This document shows positions 6,566 to 10,046 of a stretch of 10,046 bases of DNA, one piece after another. The DNA is from an uncultured Plesiomonas sp. Its GTDB lineage: Bacteria; Pseudomonadota; Gammaproteobacteria; Enterobacterales; CAMTGL01. Under the pieces are notes generated by a model. The model was not told the DNA's origin. It searched no databases and was given only the letters and a program-made list of their open reading frames with translations. The DNA lies in assembly GCA_947071955.1 (NCBI GenBank), contig CAMTGL010000063.1:1-10046 (forward strand), read 5' to 3'. Numbering within the stretch: the first letter of the stretch is position 1; each line of letters begins with the position of its first letter. A program made the position numbers and the translations under genes.

Positions 6566-7270
6566 TTATGGCTCTTGCAGCACAAACTGTACTCGGCGGT
6601 TTTGAGCCCGGCCTTCGGCACTGCTGTTGCTGGCAACTGGTGCTGATTCACCGGCACTGCGGATAAAACTGAGCTGGGCAGACGGTGCACTTTGCTGCGT
6701 CAATGCCGTAGCCGTGGCCTGTGCTCGGCGTAAGCCGAGAGCCTGATTATACCCTGCGCTCCCGATACTGTCGGTATTGCCAATCAGACCAACGCGTAGA
6801 TCGCTTTGCTGCATCACTCGCGCCAAACAATCGAGTACTCGCTGATCAGATGCGGTAATTTGGCTGCGATTAAACGAAAAATAGACCGGCTGTACGGCTA
6901 GCACGTTGTACTGATTACTCGTCAGGTAAGACTGGCACTCCGGTGGCACAACCTGCGCAGAGTAAGGGCCGGCTATCGGCATCTGGTACCCACGTGCGAT
7001 CACCTCTTCCCGCACTGAAAAACTCGGTGCCTGGGCAGATTCAGCCATATAATTTGGCGTATTTACCGATTCAGTATCGCTATAGAGCACAGGTACATCA
7101 GCTAGCGCCGTCATCGAGATCAATGCCGTACTCGCTATCGCCGCACTCCATCGCCACCTTTTCGACAGCCCCTGTTTTCCGCCCCACTGCTGCGGGACGT
7201 TATGCTGTGTTGCTTGATGCTGTGCTGCTTTATGCCGTGTGACTTGATACCGCGTTAGTTGATACCGCAT
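6566..7270 (-). CDS. Periplasmic OmpA-domain protein with repeat-coded N-terminus
   Basis: A 234-residue exported protein with a C-terminal OmpA peptidoglycan-binding domain (about 128-232). Typical signatures are VYFSFNRSQI, GNTDSIGSAGYN with Asp167, the LGLRRAQA helix with Arg181/Arg182, and GESAP...GRAQNRRV near the end; Asp and Arg are the family's diaminopimelate contacts. There is no beta-barrel, and Cys112 and Cys148 could form a disulfide. The hydrophobic signal core is at about 42-57, ending TALA before Asp58, with no lipobox. Ahead of it lies an unusually long n-region of about 40 residues built from five pentapeptide units. An ATG at 7282 would add four residues, but GGAGG (7276-7280) sits 5 nt before the ATG at 7270 and decides the start. 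I do not recognise a named orthologue; a role in anchoring the envelope to the wall is inference. The nearest neighbour on the same strand is the M16-like gene, 175 bp downstream. Confidence 0.85.
   Translation of the reverse strand: MRYQLTRYQVTRHKAAQHQATQHNVPQQWGGKQGLSKRWRWSAAIASTALISMTALADVPVLYSDTESVNTPNYMAESAQAPSFSVREEVIARGYQMPIAGPYSAQVVPPECQSYLTSNQYNVLAVQPVYFSFNRSQITASDQRVLDCLARVMQQSDLRVGLIGNTDSIGSAGYNQALGLRRAQATATALTQQSAPSAQLSFIRSAGESAPVASNSSAEGRAQNRRVQFVLQEP
7193..7267 (-). repeat. Five-unit 15-bp degenerate tandem repeat coding an N-terminal pentapeptide repeat
   Basis: Five consecutive 15-bp units (7253-7267, 7238-7252, 7223-7237, 7208-7222, 7193-7207) begin right after the start codon of the OmpA-like gene. 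Units begin CGGTATCAA, CGGTATCAA, CGGCATAAA, CAGCATCAA and CAGCATAAC, and encode [RQ]-[YH]-x-x-x pentapeptides such as RYQLT, RYQVT and QHQAT. The period is a multiple of three, so unit gain or loss would keep the frame. Confidence 0.85.
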
Positions 7271-7275
7271 AGTGC

Positions 7276-7280
7276 CCTCC
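7276..7280 (-). promoter_or_regulatory. Ribosome binding site that decides the OmpA-like start
   Basis: GGAGG on the minus strand lies 5 nt before the ATG at 7270. It overlaps the alternative ATG at 7282, which itself lacks a well-placed site (the nearest AGGA is about 18 nt upstream). Confidence 0.75.
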
Positions 7281-7338
7281 ATTGCGTGCTTATTTTTATC
7301 CTGCTCGATACATGCCTAAGATGTTACAGCCTAAGTGT

Positions 7339-7366
7339 ATTATCGCTATCAGACCGCGCTCGACAG
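7339..7366 (-). promoter_or_regulatory. Possible promoter of the OmpA-like gene
   Basis: On the minus strand GATAAT (7339-7344, five of six -10 matches) follows CTGTCG (7361-7366, three of six -35 matches) with a 16-bp spacer. The leader to the ATG at 7270 would be about 60 nt. The weak -35 keeps this tentative. Confidence 0.35.
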
Positions 7367-7437
7367 GTTTAAACATCGTCTGTCTGCCTATTATGCGAGT
7401 GAATCTGGCCGCTGAATAGCCTCTGTTTGGCATAAAA

Positions 7438-7470
7438 CCAAATAAAATCGGTTACATTTCCCCCACCGAT
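7438..7470 (-). terminator. Likely intrinsic terminator of the YeeA-like gene
   Basis: Reading the minus strand, ATCGGT (7470-7465) pairs with ACCGAT (7452-7447) around a 12-nt loop, and the stem runs into TTTTATTT. It begins 19 nt after the stop codon at 7489. The stem has only 6 bp and the loop is long, so it is moderate in strength. Confidence 0.5.
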
Positions 7471-7488
7471 ACCCTGTGATGCAAACCA

Positions 7489-8598
7489 CTACTTTGCTTG
7501 ATTTTCTACGGGTGATGCTGATTCGGTGTGCGCTGCTTTTTCAGCGACTAATGGCTGGAGCTCGCCCTTTTTGATTTGTGGTTCAGCATCTTGCAATAGC
7601 TGCTGTAAGCGCGTGAACTGGCGTGCCAGTTCACGGTTTAACCACAGATAACCAAACGGGCTCAGCGGCAGGCGATCATCGGTGCGCTCTACAATAAAAT
7701 CTGGCGGCACAAAGGTTTCAAACATGCCACTGTCAGGCCGCGAGGCTCGCAGACCGCGCAGACGACTAGCCTGTGCATTCATGGCACGCGCCACCTGCAT
7801 TTGTTCGGCTTTGAGTTTTGGCAACTCCCAATGAATATGCGCCTCACAGTAAGATTGGTGGGTGCCGACCAGTAACTCAAGCGTGCTCAACATCAGCCGT
7901 AACAGGCTTTGGATCTCATTGAGTGTCTCTAAAGGAAGAAAATGCTCGCGCGATGCCGGAGCCATCAGCGGGCGCATCGAAAGGTGGCGGGTATAGATAG
8001 TTTTGATGGCCTGTTCGCTGTCGAGCGCCTGCAACTGCTCGGCTGAACGGTGCACCTGATACAGTTGTGCCATCGCTTTGAGGTTATCGCTGAGCAGCAA
8101 CTGCCAGCGGCGAGAGGCGCGTTGCGGCCACAAGCTGCTGAACAAAATCGCCAGCAAAGTGCCAATCAGCACATCTGCCGCACGCCACAAGGCTTCGCTC
8201 TCTCCGTCAACACCACCCCAGCCGATCATCGCCAGTGTGATCCCGCATAACATCGCTACATACGGGCGTTTCCCCACACCATAATAGCCGCAAGCGGTGG
8301 CAACCAGACTCATCCAGATCCAGCCTATCCACGGTGAAATTAGCTGCATCTCCAGCGCAATTAGCCCCGCAACCGCGCCAATCAGCGTGCCTAAAATGCG
8401 GTGCCAGCCCTTTTGCCAGACCCCACCCATATACGGGATATTGCTCATCACCACCAGCAACGTCACCAGTACCCACGGGCTGTGCCCAAGCGGGGCGTAG
8501 TGCAGCAAAATCAGGGTTAACAGAAATGCCAGACCCACTCGAAAGGCGTGATAAACCCGGTAGTGGCGGAAAATAAACTCACGATCAACCAAACGCAT
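7489..8598 (-). CDS. yeeA: FUSC-family inner-membrane protein, YeeA-like
   Basis: A 369-residue inner-membrane protein resembling E. coli YeeA (about 352 aa) from its N-terminus (FRHYRVYHAFRVGLAFLLTL) on. Hydrophobic segments at about 17-36, 40-57, 68-86, 89-107, 111-129 and 138-157 suggest six membrane helices. They end at the family-typical WPQRA (157-161), followed by a long, largely helical cytosolic domain containing APASRE. FUSC proteins include fusaric-acid resistance and AaeB-type aromatic carboxylate efflux components; YeeA itself has no proven substrate, so export of organic acids is inference. The ATG at 8598 agrees with the family N-terminus, but no Shine-Dalgarno precedes it. A strong terminator of the upstream transporter ends only 14 nt before it. 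A likely terminator follows the gene, so it appears to be its own unit. Confidence 0.88.
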   Translation of the reverse strand: MRLVDREFIFRHYRVYHAFRVGLAFLLTLILLHYAPLGHSPWVLVTLLVVMSNIPYMGGVWQKGWHRILGTLIGAVAGLIALEMQLISPWIGWIWMSLVATACGYYGVGKRPYVAMLCGITLAMIGWGGVDGESEALWRAADVLIGTLLAILFSSLWPQRASRRWQLLLSDNLKAMAQLYQVHRSAEQLQALDSEQAIKTIYTRHLSMRPLMAPASREHFLPLETLNEIQSLLRLMLSTLELLVGTHQSYCEAHIHWELPKLKAEQMQVARAMNAQASRLRGLRASRPDSGMFETFVPPDFIVERTDDRLPLSPFGYLWLNRELARQFTRLQQLLQDAEPQIKKGELQPLVAEKAAHTESASPVENQAK

Positions 8599-8611
8599 AA
8601 CGGTGATGCCA

Positions 8612-8648
8612 TAAAAAAAGACAGAGCCTAAATCTTATCAGGCTCTGC
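8612..8648 (-). terminator. Strong intrinsic terminator of the DASS transporter
   Basis: On the minus strand CAGAGCCT (8647-8640) pairs with AGGCTCTG (8629-8622) in an 8-bp perfect stem with a 10-nt loop. After GTC-type spacing it is followed by seven T (8619-8613). It starts about 50 nt after the transporter stop and finishes just before the YeeA-like start codon. This is the clearest terminator in the window. Confidence 0.85.
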
Positions 8649-8697
8649 CTTACAATGCAGAGAGCAATCCCCATCGCATCGATAAATCAGTTGAGAT

Positions 8698-10046
8698 TTA
8701 CATCCACACGAACCATGCGAACAGCGTCACAATACCCACACAGATCAAGTTCAGCCAGATCCCTACACGCACCATTTCACTCTGTTTGATATGGCCAGTA
8801 CCAAAGACGATGGCATTCGGTGGCGTAGCAACCGGCAGCATAAAAGCACAAGATGCCCCCATGCCAATCACCAGCGTCAGCAACGCTGACGGCATACCGA
8901 GCGCATCAGCAACCGTAGCAAATACCGGTACTAGCAACGCGGCACTGGCGGTATTTGAGGTGAATTCGGTCAAGAAAATAATAAAAGTGGCGACCGCCAG
9001 AATAATGATAAACCAGTGGCTGGCACCAAAAATATCCGCCATGCCGTTCGCCAGCACCACACTGGCGCCCGACTCTTTGAGTACCGCGCTAAGGGTCAAA
9101 CCGCCGCCAAACAGCATCAGCACACCCCATTCGGTATTTTTCTGGATCTGCCCCCAACTGGCAGTACCGGTTGCGCCAATCAGTACGGCGGCACTCAGCG
9201 CCACCAGCGAGTCAAACTGCTTTACTCCGCCCAGTGCTGCACTGATTTGGCTGCTGAAAATCCAGCAGACCACGGTCAGAGAGAAAATGCCCAGCGTGAT
9301 GATGCGGTGCGGTGTCCAGGCCAAGCGTTCGGCTTTAATCGAAAATGTGTGCTTAAGATTTGGTTTTAACAACAGATATAGCAGACCGATCATCAGCGGC
9401 ATAGTCACCAGCATCACCGGAATACCAAACCTCATCCAACCGGCAAAATCCAGCCCTAGCTGCGCTGCGGCGATTGCATTCGGAGGGCTACCCACCAGAG
9501 TTCCCAACCCCCCGATACTGCAACTGTAAGCGATCCCCAGTAGTACAAACACAAAGGTTTTATGATCACGCTCCTGATCGAGCTGGCTCAATACCCCCAT
9601 CGCCAGCGGCAACATCATCGCCGCAGTTGCCGTATTACTGATCCACATTGACAGTAACGCCGACACGCCAAACAGCATCATTGCTGCCACACCCATCCGG
9701 CCGCGAGCCGCTACCAACAACTGATTGGCAATCAGCCGATCAATGCCCTGAATATGCAACGCGGTGGCCAACGCAAAGCCGCCAAAGAACAGAAAAATAA
9801 TCGGATCGGCAAACATTGACAGCGCTTTGGGCGCTTCCAACAGCCCTAAGCCAACCGCCACTATCGGCACCAGTAACGCTGTCAGCGTGACATGCAGCGC
9901 CTCAGTCAGCCACAACACGCCGATAAATACCATCAGCGCCAAACCTTTATTCGCTGCCGGTTCAAACGGTAAAACATTCAGCAGCAAAACAAATAGGGCA
10001 ATATCGGCGATTAAAATCAGCGGATTACGGCCAAGCAGTGCCGATT
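8698..10046 (-). CDS. DASS/SLC13-family sodium-coupled carboxylate transporter (5' end outside window)
   Basis: The C-terminal 448 residues of an inner-membrane divalent anion:sodium symporter; the frame stays open to the window edge, so the true start lies beyond 10046. An internal TTG at 9987 is not needed as a start, because the residues before it (PLILIADIALFVLLLNV) read as a normal first membrane helix. Numbering from the first whole codon, both carboxylate/sodium-binding Ser-Asn-Thr motifs are present: SNTATAAMM at about 136 and TSNTASAALL at about 363. The paired re-entrant motifs GSPPNA (about 185) and ATPPNA (about 406) are also there, along with WLTEALHVT and FFGGFALATA. The order is typical of the family, which imports C4-dicarboxylates, citrate or similar acids with sodium; the substrate cannot be set by eye. 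The 3' end is intact and followed by a strong terminator. Related proteins are common in Vibrionaceae and Pasteurellaceae. Confidence 0.92.
   Translation of the reverse strand, partial: SALLGRNPLILIADIALFVLLLNVLPFEPAANKGLALMVFIGVLWLTEALHVTLTALLVPIVAVGLGLLEAPKALSMFADPIIFLFFGGFALATALHIQGIDRLIANQLLVAARGRMGVAAMMLFGVSALLSMWISNTATAAMMLPLAMGVLSQLDQERDHKTFVFVLLGIAYSCSIGGLGTLVGSPPNAIAAAQLGLDFAGWMRFGIPVMLVTMPLMIGLLYLLLKPNLKHTFSIKAERLAWTPHRIITLGIFSLTVVCWIFSSQISAALGGVKQFDSLVALSAAVLIGATGTASWGQIQKNTEWGVLMLFGGGLTLSAVLKESGASVVLANGMADIFGASHWFIIILAVATFIIFLTEFTSNTASAALLVPVFATVADALGMPSALLTLVIGMGASCAFMLPVATPPNAIVFGTGHIKQSEMVRVGIWLNLICVGIVTLFAWFVWM

Noticed and set aside
8786..9529. 247-codon open frame antisense to the transporter gene
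   Set aside because: It mirrors the codon pattern of a clear DASS transporter on the other strand; the translation shows no domain or export signal of its own.
9985..9987. TTG as start of the transporter
   Set aside because: The frame continues open to the window edge and the residues before it form the expected first membrane helix, so the gene is simply cut by the edge.
7489..10046. YeeA-like protein and DASS transporter as one organic-acid operon
   Set aside because: They share direction, but a strong intrinsic terminator lies between them, and no substrate can be assigned to either.

Overview
The window reads as a chromosomal core segment of a gammaproteobacterium of roughly balanced base composition. 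Six of the seven main genes have close relatives in E. coli or nearby groups: a YhhW-type pirin, RecQ, outer-membrane phospholipase A (PldA), a YigI-type acyl-CoA thioesterase, a YeeA-type FUSC protein and a DASS/SLC13 carboxylate transporter. The yigI-pldA-recQ block keeps the E. coli gene order and orientation, while the genes around it differ. This points to a relative of the Enterobacterales; Plesiomonas is a guess that was not tested. I see no tRNA, rRNA, CRISPR array, insertion sequence, integrase or phage gene.

Layout. At 166-855 (+) lies a pirin that converges on recQ, 886-2706 (-, GTG start). Upstream of recQ on the same strand is pldA, 2892-3842 (-). A 325-bp divergent region (3843-4167) with two perfect palindromes separates pldA from yigI, 4168-4650 (+). 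yigI converges on an exported M16-peptidase-like protein, 4702-6390 (-), which has lost the zinc motif. Next on the minus strand are an OmpA-domain periplasmic protein, 6566-7270 (-), whose N-terminus is coded by a five-unit 15-bp tandem repeat, then a YeeA-like membrane protein, 7489-8598 (-), and the 3' part of a DASS transporter that runs off the window edge (8698-10046, -). The four minus-strand genes from 4702 to 10046 are separate units rather than one operon: there is a strong intrinsic terminator between the transporter and the YeeA-like gene, and a second likely terminator after the YeeA-like gene.

How the genes may work together. The theme is the cell envelope. PldA removes misplaced phospholipids from the outer leaflet and releases fatty acids; YigI-type thioesterases act on acyl-CoA, so the divergent pair could belong to one acyl-chain turnover circuit (inference). 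The M16-like and OmpA-like products are both exported, but no shared pathway can be read from the sequence.

I did not find a clear-cut new defence or mobile system. The points most worth a second look are the repeat-coded long N-terminus of the OmpA-like protein, the M16 pseudopeptidase, the enlarged active-site loop of PldA, the terminator sitting directly in front of the YeeA-like start codon, and the palindromes between pldA and yigI. Three gene starts (pldA, yigI and the OmpA-like gene) were moved downstream because the only good ribosome binding site fits the second start codon.
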